This document shows, piece by piece, positions 11,397 to 26,000 of a stretch of 64,000 nucleotides of DNA. Source of the stretch: Mercurialis annua (taxonomy: Eukaryota; Streptophyta; Magnoliopsida; Malpighiales; Euphorbiaceae); the NCBI RefSeq assembly GCF_937616625.2, contig NC_065574.1:30010501-30074500 (forward strand). The letters are read 5' to 3'. How positions within the stretch are numbered: the stretch's first letter is position 1; the number at the start of each line of letters is the position of its first letter. The position numbers and the translations under genes are program-made. Below the pieces are notes generated by a model that had not been told where the DNA came from, searched no databases, and saw nothing but the letters and a program-made list of their open reading frames with translations.

Positions 11397-14202
11397 GTAA
11401 GAGTTTGACTTCAATTGCTAAAAAGGTTAAACGTTTGGATTTGTTTCGTAACATTTGTAAACGTTTAAATTGAATTGTTAAACTGGGGAAACGCTTGGAT
11501 TTGTTAAATAACGTTTGAAAACGTTTGGCTTAAATCGCTAAAATGGGGAAACATTTGGATTTGTTTCGTAACTTTTGTAAACGTTTGGATTAAATCGCTA
11601 AAAATGTGAAACGTTTGGTTTTGTTCCGTAAGATTTGTAAACGTTTTGGCTTAAATCGCTAAAAAGGGGAAACGTTTGGATTTGTTTTGTAACGTTTACA
11701 AACGTTTGGCTTAAGTCGCTAAAAAGATGAAAGGTTAAAATTGCTAAAAAGGTGAAACACTTGGTTTTGTTTCGTAACGTTTGTACACGTTTGGCTTAAA
11801 TCGTTAAAGTGGAGTAACGCTTGGATTTGCTTCGTAACGTTTGTACACATTTGGCTTAAATCGCTAAAAAGGTGAAACGCTTGGATTTGTTTCGCAACCT
11901 TTTAAATGTTTGGCTTAAATCGCAAAAATGGGTACACGTTTTTTATCTGTTTTGCAACGTTTAGAAACGTTTGGCTTAAATCGCTAAAAAGGTGAAACGT
12001 TTGTTTTTGTTTCGTAACATGTGTAAACGTTTGGCTTAAATCGCTAAAACGGTGATACGTTTGAATTTGTTTCGTAATGTTTTTAAACGTTTGGTTTTGT
12101 TTCGTAATGTTCGTAAACGTGTGGCTTCAATCACTCAAAGGGTGAAACATTTTGATTTGTTTCGTAACGTTTGTGAACATTTGGCTTATATTGCTAAAAA
12201 GGTGAAACGCCTGGATTTGTTTCGTAAGGTTTGTAAACATTTGACTTAAATTGTTAAAAAAGTAAAAAGTTTGGATTTGTTTCGTAACGTTGTTAAACGT
12301 TTGGTTTATTCCGTAACTTTTGTAAAAGTTTGACTTCAATCGCTAAAAAGGTTACACGTTTGGATTTGTTTCGTAACGTTTGTAAATGTCTAAATTGAAT
12401 CGCTAAAATGGGGAAACGCTTGGATTTGTTAAGTAACGTTTGAAAACTTTTGGCTTAAATCGCTAAAATGGGGAAACATTTGGATTTGTTTCGTAACTTT
12501 TGTAAACGTTTGGATTAAATCGTTAAAAATGTGAAACGTTTGGTTTTGTTCCGTAAGATTTGTAAACGTTTTGGCTTAAATCGCTAAAAAGGGGAAACGT
12601 TTGGATTTGTTCTGTAACGGTTACAAACGTTTGGCTTAAATCGCTAAAAAGGTGAAAGGTTTAAATTGCTAAAAAGGTGAAACACTTGGTTTTGTTTCAT
12701 AACGTTTGCACACATTTGGCTTAACTCGTTAAAGTGGGGTAACGCTTGGATTTGTTTCGTAATGTTTGTACACATTTGGCTTAAATCGCTAAAAAGGTGA
12801 AACGCTTGGATTTGTTTCGTAACCTTTTAAATGTTTGGCTTCAATCGCTATAATGGGTAAACGTTTGGATTTATTTTGCAACGTTTATAAACGTTTGGCT
12901 TAAATCGCTAAAAAGGTGAAACATTTGTTTTCGTTTCGGAACGTTTGTAAACGTTTGGCTTAAATCGCAGATACAGTGAAACATTTGGATTTGTTTCGTA
13001 ACGTTTGTAAATGTTTGGTTTTGTTTCGTAATGTTCGTAAACGTGTGGCTTCAATCGCTAAAACGGGTAAACGTTTGGATTTGTTTTGTAACGTTTATAA
13101 ACGTTTGGCTTAAAACGCTAAAAAGGTGAAACATTTGTTTTTGTTTCGTAACGTTTGTAAACGTTTAGCTTAAATCGCTAAAACAGGGAAGCGTTTGGAT
13201 TTGTTTCGTAACGTTTATAAACGTGTGGTTTTGTTTCGTTATATTGCTAAATGTTTGGCTTTAAACGCTAAAAAGGTGAAACATTTTGATTTGTTCCATA
13301 ACTTTTATAAACGTTTCGCTTAAATCGCTAAAAAGGTGAAACGTTTGGATTTGTTTCGTAACGTTTGTACACGTTTGGCTTAAATCGCTAAAATGGGGTA
13401 ACGTTTGGAATTGTTTAGTAATATTTGTAAACGTTTGGCTTAAATCCCTAAAAAGGGGAAACATTTACGTTCGTTTCATAACGTTTGTAAACGTTTGGCT
13501 TATATTGCAAAAAATGTGAAACGTTTGGATTTGTTTCGTGACGTTTGTAAACGTTTGGCTTAAATCGCCAAAAAGGTGAAACGCATGGATTTGTTTCGTA
13601 ACATTTGTAATCATTTGGCTTAAATGGCTAAAATGAGGAAACATTTGGATTTGTTTTGTAATGTTTATAAACGTTTAGCTTAAATCGCTAAAAAGGTGAA
13701 ACATTTGTTTTTTTTGTAACGTTTGTAAAGCTTTGTCTTAAATTGCTAAAAAGGTCAAACTCTTGGATTTGTTTAGTAACGTTTTAAACGTTTGGCTTAA
13801 ATCGCGAAAATGGGTAAACGTTTTTTATTTATTTTGTAACGTTTAGAAACGTTTGGCTTAAATCGCTAAAAAGGTGAAACTTTTGTTTTTGTTTCGTAAC
13901 GTTTGCAAACGTTTGGCCTAAATCGCTAAAACGGTGATACGTATGTATTTGTTTCGTAACGTTTATAAACGTTTGGTTTTTTTTCGTAATGTTCGTAAAC
14001 GTGTGGCTTCAATCGCTCAAAGGATGAAACATTTTGATTTGTTTCATAACGTTTGTGAACGTTTGGCTTATATTGCTAAAAAGGTTAAACGCTTGGATTT
14101 GTTTCGTAAGGTTTGTAAACATTTGACTTAAATCGTTAAAAAAGTAAAAAGTTTGGATTTGTTTCGTAACGTTTTAAACGTTTGGTTTATTCCGTAACTT
14201 TT
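11397..14202. repeat. 2,806-bp higher-order repeat, copy 3
   Basis: Third unit, with X at 12052 and Y at 13934. It ends differently from copies 1 and 2. After landmark Y it continues into the Y-type flank (GTAAAAG, then TCGCTAAAAAGGTTACACG) and so runs into the 1.6-kb block of the 4.4-kb unit, instead of jumping to the Z-type flank (GTAAGAG, then AAGGTTAAACG). This is the transition from the 2.8-kb domain to the 4.4-kb domain. Confidence 0.9.
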
Positions 14203-17200
14203 GTAAAAGTTTGACTTCAATCGCTAAAAAGGTTACACGTTTGGATTTGTTACGTAATGTTTGTAAACGTTTAAATTGAATCACTAAAATGGGGAAACGG
14301 TTAGATTTGTTAAGTAACGTTTGAAAACGTTTTGCTTAAATCGCTAAAATGGGGAAACATTTGGATTTGTTTCGTAACTTTTGTAAACGTTTGGATTAAA
14401 TCGCTAAAAATGTGAAATATTTGGTTTCGTTCCGTAAGATTTGTAAACGTTTTGGCTTAAATCGCTAAAAAGGGGAAACGTTTTGATTTGTTTTGTAACG
14501 TTTACAAACGTTTGGCTTAAATCGCTAAAAAGGTGAAAGGTTTAAATTGCTAAAAAGGGGAAACACTTGGTTTTGTTTCGTAACGTTTGTACACATTTGG
14601 CTTAACTCGTTAAAGTGGGGTAACGCTTGGATTTGTTTCGTAACGTTTGTACACATTTGGCTTAAATCGCTAAAAAGGTGAAAAACTTGGATTTGTTTCG
14701 TAACCTTTTAAACGTTTGGCTTAAATTGCTAAAATGGGTAAACGTTTGGATTTATTTTAAAACGTTTATAAACGTTTGCCTTAAATCGCTAAAAAGGTGA
14801 AACATTTGTTTTTGTTTCGGAACGTTTGTAAACGTTTGGCTTAAATCGCAAATACAGTGAAACGTTTGGATTTGTTTCGTAACGTTTATAAATGTTTGGG
14901 TTTGTTTTGTAATCGCTAAAACGGGTAAACTTTTGGATTCGTTTTGTAACGTTAATAAGTGTTTGGCTTAAAACGCTAAAACGGAGAAACGTTTGTAAAT
15001 GTTTGGCTTAAATCGCTAAAACAATGAAACGTTTGGATTTCTTTCGTAACATTTATAAACGTTTGGTTTTATTTCGTAATGTTCCAAAATGTTCGGCTTC
15101 AATCGCTAAAAAGAGGAAACATTTTGATTTGTTTCGTAACGTTTATAAATGTTTCGCTTAAATCGCTAAAAAGGTGAAACGTTTAGTTTTGTTTCGTAAT
15201 GTTTGTACATGTTTGGCTTAAATGGCTAAAATGGGGAAACATTTGGATATGTTTCGTATGTTTATAAACGTTTAGCTTAAATCGCTAAAAAGGTGAAACA
15301 TTTGTTTTTTTTTGTAACGTTTGTAAACCTTTGTCTTAAATTGCTAAAAAGTTCAAACGCTTGGATTTGTTTAGTAACGTTTTAAACGTTTGGCTTAAAT
15401 CGCAAAAATGGGTAAACGTTTTTTATTTGTTTTGTAACGTTTATAAAAGTCTGGCTTAAATCGCTAAAAAGGCGAAACTTTTGTTTTTGTTTCGTAACAT
15501 TTGTAAACGTTTGGCTTAAATCGCTAAAACGGTGATACGTTTGAATTTGATTCGTAACGTTTATAAACGTTTGGTTTTGTTTCGTAATGTTCGTAAACGT
15601 GTGGCTTCAATCGCTCAAAGGGTGAAACATTTTGAATTGTTTCGTAACGTTTGTGAACGTTTGGCTTAAATTACTAAAAAGGTGAAATGCTTGAATTTGT
15701 TTCGTAACATTTGTAAACATTTGACTTAAATCGTTAAAAAAGTAAAACGTTTGGATTTGTTTCGTAACGTTTTAAACGTTTGGTTTATTCCGTAACTTTT
15801 GTAAGAGTTTGACTTCAATTGCTAAAAAGGTTAAACGTTTGGATTTGTTTCGTAACATTTGTAAACGTTTAAATTGAATCGCTAAAATTGGGAAACGCTT
15901 GGATTTGTTAAATAACGTTTGAAAACGTTTGGCTTAAATCGCTAAAATGGGGAAACATTTGGATTTGTTTCGTAACTTTTGTAAACGTTTGGATTAAATC
16001 GCTAAAAATGTGAAACGTTTGGTTTTGTTCCGTAAGATTTGTATACGCTTTGGCTTAAATCGCTAAAAAGGGGAAACGTTTGGATTTGTTTTGTAACGTT
16101 TACAAACGTTTGGCTTAAATCGCTAAAAAGATGAAAATTGCTAAAAAGGTGAAACACTTGGTTTTGTTTCGTAACGTTTGTACACGTTTGGCTTAAATCG
16201 TTAAAGTGGAGTAATGCTTGGATTTGTTTCGTAACGTTTGTACACATTTGGCTTAAATCGCTAAAAAGGTGAAACGCTTGGATTTGTTTCGTAACATTTG
16301 TACACATTTGGCTTAAATCGCTAAAAAGGTGAAACGCTTGGATTTGTTTCGTAACCTTTTAAATGTTTGGCTTAAATCGCAAAAATGGGTAAACGTTTTT
16401 TATCTGTTTTGTAACGTTTAGAAACGTTTGGCTTAAATCGCTAAAAAGGTGAAACGTTTGTTTTTGTTTCGTAACGTGTGTAAACGTTTGGCTTATATCG
16501 CTAAAACGGTGATACGTTTGAATTTGTTTCGTAAAGTTTATAAACGTTTGGTTTTGTTTCGTAATGTTCGTAAACGTGTGGCTTCAATCACTCAAAGCGT
16601 GAAACATTTTGATTTGTTCCGTAACGTTTGTGAACATTTGGCTTATATTGCTAAAAAGGTGAAACGCCTGGATTTGTTTCGTAAGGTTTGTAAACATTTG
16701 ACTTAAATTTTTAAAAAAGTAAAAAGTTTGGATTTGTTTCGTAACGTTGTTAAACGTTTGGTTTATTCCGTAACTTTTGTAAAAGTTTGACTTCAATCGC
16801 TAAAAAGGTTACACGCTTGGATTTGTTTCGTAACGTTTGTAAATGTCTAAATTGAATCGCTAAAATGGGGAAACGCTTCGATTTGTTAAGTAACGTTTGA
16901 AAACTTTTGGCTTAAATCGCTAAAATGGGGAAACATTTGGATTTGTTTCGTAACTTTTGTAAACTTTTGGATTAAATCGTTAAAAATGTGAAACGTTTGG
17001 TTCTGTTCCGTAAGATTTGTAAACGTTTTGGCTTAAATCGCTAAAAAGGGGAAACGCTTGGATTTGTTTTGTAACGGTTACAAACGTTTGGCTTAAATCG
17101 CTAAAAAGGTGAAAGGTTTAAATTGCTAAAAAGGTGAAACACTTGGTTTTGTTTCGTAACGTTTGTACACATTTGGCTTAACTCGTTAAAGTGGGGTAAC

Positions 17201-18658
17201 GCTTGGATTTGTTTCGTAATGTTTGCACACATTTGGCTTAAATCGCTAAAAAGGTGAAACGCTTGGATTTGTTTCGTAACCTTTTAAATGTTTGGCTTCA
17301 ATCGCAATAATGGGTAAACGTTTGGATTTATTTTGCAACGTTTATAAACGTTTGGCTTAAATCGCTAAAAAGGTGAAACATTTTTTTTCGTTTCGGAACG
17401 TTTGTAAACGTTTGACTTAAATCGCAGATAGAGTGAAACATTTGGATTTGTTTCGTAACGTTTGTAAATGTTTGGTTTTGTTTCGTAATGTTCGTAAACG
17501 TGTGGCTTCAATCGCTAAAACGGGTAAACGTTTGGATTTGTTTTGTAACGTTTATAAACGTTTGGCTTAAAACGCTAAAAAGGTGAAACATTTGTTTTTG
17601 TTTCGTAACGTTTGTAAACGTTTAGCTTAAATCGCTAAAACAGGGAAGCGTTTGGATTTGTTTCGTAACGTTTATAAACGTGTGGTTTTGTTTCGTTATA
17701 TTGCTAAATGTTTGGCTTTAATCGCTAAAAAGGTGAAACATTTTGATTTGTTCCATAACGTTTATAAACGTTTCGCTTAAATCGCTAAAAAGGTGAAACG
17801 TTTGGTTTTGTTTCGTAACGTTTGTACACGTTTGGCTTAAATCGCTAAAATGGGGTAACGTTTGGAATTGTTTAGTAATATTTGTAAACGTTTGGCTTAA
17901 ATCCCTAAAAAGGGGAAACATTTACGTTCGTTTCATAACGTTTGTAAACGTTTGGCTTATATTGCAAAAAATGGGAAACGTTTGGATTTGTTTCGTGACG
18001 TTTGTAAACGTTTGGCTTAAATCGCCAAAAAGGTGAAACGCATGGATTTGTTTCGTAACATTTGTAATCATTTGGCTTAAATGGCTAAAATGAGGAAACA
18101 TTTGGATTTGTTTCGTAATGTTTATAAACGTTTAGCTTAAATCGCTAAAAAGGTGAAACATTTGTTTTTTTTGTAACGTTTGTAAAGCTTTGTCTTAAAT
18201 TGCTAAAAAGGTCAAACGCTTGGATTTGTTTAGTAACGTTTTAAACGTTTGGCTTAAATCGCGAAAATGGGTAAACGTTTTTTATTTATTTTGTAACGTT
18301 TAGAAACGTTTGGCTTAAATCGCTAAAAAGGTGAAACTTTTGTTTTTGTTTCGTAACGTTTGTAAACGTTTGTCTAAATCGCTAAAACGGTGATACGTTT
18401 GAATTTGTTTCATAACGTTTATAAACGTTTGGTTTTGTTTCGTAATGTTCGTAAACGTGTGCCTTCAATCGCTCAAAGGATGAAACATTTTGATTTGTTT
18501 CGTAACGTTTGTGAACGTTTGGCTTATATTGCTAAAAAGGTTAAACGCTTGGATTTGTTTCGTAAGGTTTGTAAACATTTGACTTAAATCGTTAAAAAAG
18601 TAAAAAGTTTGGATTTGTTTCGTAACGTTTTAAACGTTTGGTTTATTCCGTAACTTTT
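14203..18658. repeat. 4.4-kb higher-order repeat, copy 1 (4,456 bp)
   Basis: The unit is a 1.6-kb block (to about 15800) followed by the 2.8-kb block. Three paralogous landmark runs occur in order: Z (about 15,535), X (about 16,509) and Y (18390). This copy is about 36 bp longer than the others. It carries one extra 60-bp monomer near 16,232-16,320 (the TACACATTTGGCTTAAATCG monomer is repeated) and lacks 8 bp near 16,130 and about 16 bp near 15,000. Confidence 0.92.
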
Positions 18659-21600
18659 GTAAAAGTTTGACTTCAATCGCTAAAAAGGTTACACGTTTGG
18701 ATTTGTTACGTAATGTTTGTAAACGTTTAAATTGAATCACTAAAATGGGGAAACGGTTAGATTTGTTAAGTAACGTTTGAAAACGTTTTGCTTAAATTGC
18801 TAAAATGGGGAAACATTTGGATTTGTTTCGTAACTTTTGTAAACGTTTGGATTAAATCGCTAAAAATGTGAAACGTTTCGTTTCGTTCCGTAAGATTTGT
18901 AAACGTTTTGGCTTAAATCGCTAAAAAGGGGAAACGTTTTGATTTGTTTTGTAACGTTTACAAACGTTTGGCTTAAATCGCTAAAAAGGTGAAAGGTTTA
19001 AATTGCTAAAAAGGTGAAACACTTGGTTTTGTTTCGTAACGTTTGTACACATTTGGCTTAACTCGTTAAAGTGGGGTAACGCTTGGATTTGTTTCGTAAC
19101 GTTTGTACACATTTGGCTTAAATCGCTAAAAAGGTGAAACACTTGGATTTGTTTCGTAACCTTTTAAACGTTTGGCTTAAATTGCTAAAATGGGTAAACA
19201 TTTGGATTTATTTTACAATGTTTATAAACGTTTGCCTTAAATCGCTAAAAAGGTGAAACATTTGTTTTTGTTTCGGAACGTTTGTAAATGTTTGGCTTAA
19301 ATCGCAAATACAGTGAAACGTTTGGATTTGTTTCGTAACGTTTATAAATGTTTGGTTTTGTTTTGTAATCGCTAAAACGGGTAAACTTTTGGATTTGTTT
19401 TGTAACGTTAATAAGTGTTTGGCTTAAAACGCTAAAAAGGAGAAACGTTTGTTTCGTAACGTTTGTAAATGTTTGGCTTAAATCGCTAAAACAATGAAAC
19501 GTTTGGATTTCTTTCGTAACATTTATAAACGTTTGGTTTTATTTCGTAATGTTCCTAAATGTTCGGCTTCAATCGCTAAAAAGATGAAACATTTTGATTT
19601 GTTTCGTAACGTTTATAAATGTTTCGCTTAAATCGCTAAAAAGGTGAAACGTTTGGTTTTGTTTCGTAACGTTTGTACATGTTTGGCTTAAATGGCTAAA
19701 ATGGGGAAACATTTGGATTTGTTTCGTAATGTTTATAAACGTTTAGCTTAAATCGCTAAAAAGGTGAAACATTTGTTTTTTTTTTGTAACGTTTGTAAAC
19801 CTTTGTCTTAAATTGCTAAAAAGTTCAAACGCTTGGATTTGTTTAGCAACGTTTTAAACGTTTGGCTTAAATCGCAAAAATGGGTAAATGTTTTTTATTT
19901 GTTTTGTAACGTTTATAAAAGTCTGGCTTAAATCGCTAAAAAGGCGAAACTTTTGTTTTTGTTTCGTAACGTTTGTAAACGTTTCGCTTAAATCGCTAAA
20001 ACGGTGATACGTTTGAATTTGATTCGTAACGTTTATAAACGTTTGGTTTTTTTTCGTAATGTTCGTAAACGTGTGGCTTCAATCGCTCAAAGGGTGAAAC
20101 ATTTTGAATTGTTTCGTAACGTTTGTGAACGTTTGGCTTAAATTACTAAAAAGGTGAAATGCTTGAATTTGTTTCGTAACATTTGTAAACATTTGACTTA
20201 AATCGTTAAAAAAGTAAAACGTTTGGATTTGTTTCGCAACGTTTTAAACGTTTGGTTTATTCCGTAACTTTTGTAAGAGTTTGACTTCAATTGCTAAAAA
20301 TGTTAAACGTTTGGATTTGTTTCGTAACATTTGTAAACGTTTAAATTGAATCGCTAAAATGGGGAAACGCTTGGATTTGTTAAATAACGTTTGAAAACGT
20401 TTGGCTTAAATCGCTAAAATGGGGAAACATTTGGATTTGTTTCGTAACTTTTGTAAACGTTTGGATTAAATCGCTAAAAATGTGAAACGTTTGGTTTTGT
20501 TCCGTAAGATTTGTAAACGTTTTGGCTTAAATCGCTAAAAAGGGGAAACGGTTGGATTTGTTTTGTAACGTTTACAAACGTTTGGCTTAAATCGCTAAAA
20601 AGATGAAAGGTTAAAATTGCTAAAAAGGTGAAACACTTGGTTTTGTTTCGTAACGTTTGTACACGTTTGGCTTAAATCGTTAAAGTGGAGTAACGCTTGG
20701 ATTTGTTTCGTAACGTTTCTACACATTTGGCTTAAATCGCTAAAAAGGTGAAACGCTTGGATTTGTTTCGTAACCTTTTAAATGTTTGGCTTAAATCGCA
20801 AAAATGGGTAAACGTTTTTTATCTGTTTTGTAACGTTTAGAAACGTTTGGCTTAAATCGCTAAAAAGGTGAAACGTTTGTTTTTGTTTCGTAATGTGTGT
20901 AAACGTTTGGCTAAAATCGCTAAAACGGTGATATGTTTGAATTTGTTTCGTAAAGTTTATAAACGTTTGGTTTTGTTTCGTAATGTTCGTAAACGTGTGG
21001 CTTCAATCACTCAAAGGGTGAAACATTTTGATTTGTTTCGTAACGTTTGTGAACATTTGGCTTATATTGCTAAAAAGGTGAAACGCCTGGATTTGTTTCG
21101 TAAGGTTTGTAAACATTTGACTTAAATTGTTAAAAAAGTAAAAAGTTTGGATTTGTTTCGTAACGTTGTTAAACGTTTGGTTTATTCCGTAACTTTTGTA
21201 AAAGTTTGACTTCAATCGCTAAAAAGGTTACACGTTTGGATTTGTTTCGTAACGTTTGTAAATGTCTAAATTGAATCGCTAAAATGGGGAAACGCTTGGA
21301 TTTGTTAAGTAACGTTTGAAAACTTTTGGCTTAAATCACTAAAATGGGGTAACATTTGGATTTGTTTCGTAACTTTTGTAAACGTTTGGATTAAATCGTT
21401 AAAAATGTGAAACGTTTGGTTTTGTTCCGTAAGATTTGTAAACGTTTTGGCTTAAATCGCTAAAAAGGGGAAACGTTTGGATTTGTTTTGTAACGGTTAC
21501 AAACGTTTGGCTTAAATCGCTAAAAAGGTGAAAGGTTTAAATTGCTAAAAAGGTGAAACACTTGGTTTTGTTTCGTAACGTTTGTACACATTTGGCTTAA

Positions 21601-23079
21601 CTCGTTAAAGTGGGGTAACACTTGGATTTGTTTCGTAATGTTTGTACACATTTGGCTTAAATCGCTAAAAAGGTGAAACGCTTGGATTTGTTTCGTAACC
21701 TTTTAAATGTTTGGCTTCAATCGCTATAATGGGTAAACGTTTGGATTTATTTTGCAACGTTTATAAACGTTTGGCTTAAATCGCTAAAAAGGTGAAACAT
21801 TTGTTTTCGTTTCGAAACGTTTGTAAACGTTTGGCTTAAATCGCAGATACAGTGAAACATTTGGATTTGTTTCGTAACGTTTGTAAATGTTTGGTTTTGT
21901 TTCGTAATGTTCGTAAACGTGTGGCTTCAATCGCTAAAACGGGTAAACGTTTGGATTTGTTTTGTAACGTTTATAAACGTTTGGCTTAAAACGCTAAAAA
22001 GGTGAAACATTTGTTTTTGTTTCGTAACGTTTGTAAACGTTTAGCTTAAATCGCTAAAACAGGGAAGCGTTTGGATTTGTTTCGTAACGTTTATAAACGT
22101 GTGGTTTTGTTTCGTTATATTGCTAAATGTTTGGCTTTAATCGCTAAAAAGGTGAAACATTTTGATTTGTTCCATAACGTTTATAAACGTTTCGCTTAAA
22201 TCGCTAAAAAGGTGAAACGTTTGGTTTTGTTTCGTAACGTTTGTACACGTTTGGCTTAAATCGCTAAAATGGGGTAACGTTTGGAATTGTTTAGTAATAT
22301 TTGTAAACGTTTGGCTTAAATCCCTAAAAAGGGGAAACATTTACGTTCGTTTCATAACGTTTGTAAACGTTTGGCTTATATTGCAAAAAATGTGAAACGT
22401 TTGGATTTGTTTCGTGACGTTTGTAAACGTTTGGCTTAAATCGCCAAAAAGGTGAAACGCATGGATTTGTTTCGTAACATTTGTAATCATTTGGCTTAAA
22501 TGGCTAAAATGAGGAAACATTTGGATTTGTTTCGTAATGTTTATAAACGTTTAGCTTAAATCGCTAAAAAGGTGAAACATTTGTTTTTTTTTGTAACGTT
22601 TGTAAAGCTTTGTCTTAAATTGCTAAAAAGGTCAAACGCTTGGATTTGTTTAGTAACGTTTTAAACGTTTGGCTTAAATCGCGAAAATGGGTAAACGTTT
22701 TTTATTTATTTTGTAACGTTTAGAAACGTTTGGCTTAAATCGCTAAAAAGGTGAAACTTTTGTTTTTGTTTCGTAACGTTTGTAAACGTTTGGCCTAAAT
22801 CGCTAAAACGGTGATACGTTTGAATTTGTTTCGTAACGTTTATAAACGTTTGGTTTTGTTTCGTAATGTTCGTAAACGTGTGGCTTCAATCGCTCAAAGG
22901 ATGAAACATTTTGATTTGTTTCGTAACGTTTGTAAACGTTTGGCTTATTTTGCTAAAAAGGTTAAACGCTTGGATTTGTTTCGTAAGGTTTGTAAACATT
23001 TGACTTAAATCGTTAAAAAAGTAAAAAGTTTGGATTTGTTTCGTAACGTTTTAAACGTTTGGTTTATTCCGTAACTTTT
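18659..23079. repeat. 4.4-kb higher-order repeat, copy 2 (4,421 bp)
   Basis: Same monomer order as the other 4.4-kb copies, about 74 monomers. The rare variant GTTAATAAGTGTTTGG marks each copy, at 14951, 19407, 23826, 28245 and 32665. The spacing between copies 2, 3, 4 and the partial fifth is 4,419-4,420 bp. Only scattered substitutions separate it from copy 3. Confidence 0.93.
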
Positions 23080-26000
23080 GTAAAAGTTTGACTTCAATCG
23101 CTAAAAAGGTTACACGTTTGGATTCGTTACGTAATGTTTAAACGTTTAAATTGAATCACTAAAATGGGGAAACGGTTAGATTTGTTAAGTAACGTTTGAA
23201 AACGTTTTGCTTAAATCGCTAAAATGGGGAAACATTTGGATTTGTTTCGTAACTTTTGTAAACGTTTGGATTAAATCGCTAAAAATGTGAAACGTTTCGT
23301 TTCATTCCGTAAGATTTGTAAACGTTTTGGCTTAAATCGCTAAAAAGGGGAAACGTTTTGATTTGTTTTGTAACGTTTACAAACGTTTGGCTTAAATCGC
23401 TAAAAAGGTGAAAGGTTTAAATTGCTAAAAAGGTGAAACACTTGTTTTTGTTTCGTAACGTTTGTACACATTTGGCTTAACTCGTTAAAGTGGGGTAACG
23501 CTTGGATTTGTTTCGTAACGTTTGTACACATTTGGCTTAAATCGCTAAAAAGGTGAAACACTTGGATTTGTTTCGTAACCTTTTAAACGTTTGGCTTAAA
23601 TTGCTAAAATGGGTAAACATTTGGATTTATTTTACAATGTTTATAAACGTTTGCCTTAAATCGCTAAAAAGGTGAAACATTTGTTTTTGTTTCGGAACGT
23701 TTGTAAACGTTTGGCTTAAATCGCAAATACAGTGAAACGTTTGGATTTGTTTCGTAACGTTTATAAATGTTTGGTTTTGTTTTGTAATCGCTAAAACGGA
23801 TAAACTTTTGGATTTGTTTTGTAACGTTAATAAGTGTTTGGCTTAAAACGCTAAAAAGGAGAAACGTTTGTTTCGTAACGTTTGTAAATGTTTGGCTTAA
23901 ATCGCTAAAACAATGAAACGTTTGGATTTCTTTCGTAACATTTATAAACGTTTGGTTTTATTTCGTAATGTTCCTAAATGTTCGGCTTCAATCGCTAAAA
24001 GGATGAAACATTTTGATTTGTTTCGTAACGTTTATAAATGTTTCGCTTAAATCGCTAAAAAGGTGAAACGTTTGATTTTGTTTCGTAACGTTTGTACATG
24101 TTTGGCTTAAATGGCTAAAATGGGGAAACATTTGGATTTGTTTCGTAATGTTTATAAACGTTTAGCTTAAATCGCTAAAAAGGTGAAACATTTGTTTTTT
24201 TTTGTAACGTTTGTAAACCTTTGTCTTAAATTGCTAAAAAGTTCAAACGCTTGGATTTGTTTAGTAACGTTTTAAACGTTTGGCTTAAATCGCAAAAATG
24301 GGTAAATGTTTTTTATTTGTTTTGTAACGTTTATAAAAGTCTGGCTTAAATCGCTAAAAAGGCGAAACTTTTGTTTTTGTTTCGTAACGTTTGTAAACGT
24401 TTCGCTTAAATCGCTAAAACGGTGATACGTTTGAATTTGATTCGTAACGTTTATAAACGTTTGGTTTTGTTTCGTAATGTTCGTAAACGTGTGGCTTCAA
24501 TCGCTCAAAGGGTGAAACATTTTGAATTGTTTCGTAACGTTTGTGAACGTTTGGCTTAAATTACTAAAAAGGTGAAATGCTTGAATTTGTTTCGTAACAT
24601 TTGTAAACATTTAACTTAAATCATTAAAAAAGTAAAACGTTTGAATTTGTTTCGTAACGTTTTAAACGTTTGGTTTATTCCGTAACTTTTGTAAGAGTTT
24701 GACTTCAATTGCTAAAAATGTTAAACGTTTGGATTTGTTTCGTAACATTTGTAAACGTTTAAATTGAATCGCTAAAATGGGGAAACGCTTGGATTTGTTA
24801 AATAACGTTTGAAAACGTTTGGCTTAAATCGCTAAAATGGGGAAACATTTGGATTTGTTTCGTAACTTTTGTAAACGTTTGGATTAAATCGCTAAAAATG
24901 TGAAACGTTTGGTTTTGTTCCATAAGATTTGTAAACGTTTTGGCTTAAATCGCTAAAAAGGGGAAACGGTTGGATTTGTTTTGTAACGTTTACAAACGTT
25001 TGGCTTAAATCGCTAAAAAGATGAAAGGTTAAAATTGCTAAAAAGGTGAAACACTTGGTTTTGTTTCGTAACGTTTGTACACGTTTGGCTTAAATCGTTA
25101 AAGTGGAGTAACGCTTGGATTTGTTTCGTAACGTTTGTACACATTTGGCTTAAATCGCTAAAAAGGTGAAACGCTTGGATTTGTTTCGTAACCTTTTAAA
25201 TGTTTGGCTTAAATCGCAAAAATGGGTAAACGTTTTTTATCTGTTTTGTAACGTTTAGAAACGTTTGGCTTAAATCGCTAAAAAGGTGAAACGTTTGTTT
25301 TTGTTTCGTAATGTGTGTAAACGTTTGGCTTAAATCGCTAAAACGGTGATACGTTTGAATTTTTTTCGTAAAGTTTATAAACGTTTGGTTTTGTTTCGTA
25401 ATGTTCGTAAACGTGTGGCTTCAATCACTCAAAGGGTGAAACATTTTGATTTGTTTCGTAACGTTTGTGAACATTTGGCTTATATTGCTAAAAAGGTGAA
25501 ACGCCTGGATTTGTTTCGTAAGGTTTGTAAACATTTGACTTAAATTGTTAAAAAAGTAAAAAGTTTGGATTTGTTTCGTAACGTTGTTAAACGTTTGGTT
25601 TATTCCGTAACTTTTGTAAAAGTTTGACTTCAATCGCTAAAAAGGTTACACGTTTGGATTTGTTTCGTAACGTTTGTAAATGTCTAAATTGAATCGCTAA
25701 AATGGGGAAACACTTGGATTTGTTAAGTAACGTTTGAAAACTTTTGGCTTAAATCACTAAAATGGGGTAACATTTGGATTTGTTTCGTAACTTTTGTAAA
25801 CGTTTGGATTAAATCGTTAAAAATGTGAAACGTTTGGTTTTGTTCCGTAAGATTTGTAAACGTTTTGGCTTAAATCGCTAAAAAGGGGAAACGTTTGGAT
25901 TTGTTTTGTAACGGTTACAAACGTTTGGCTTAAATCGCTAAAAAGGTGAAAGGTTTAAATTGCTAAAAAGGTGAAACACTTGGTTTTGTTTCGTAACGTT

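Noticed and set aside
5785..14202. CRISPR array
   Set aside because: Repeats are contiguous 60-bp monomers with no unique spacers, no cas genes are present, and the retroelements are eukaryotic.
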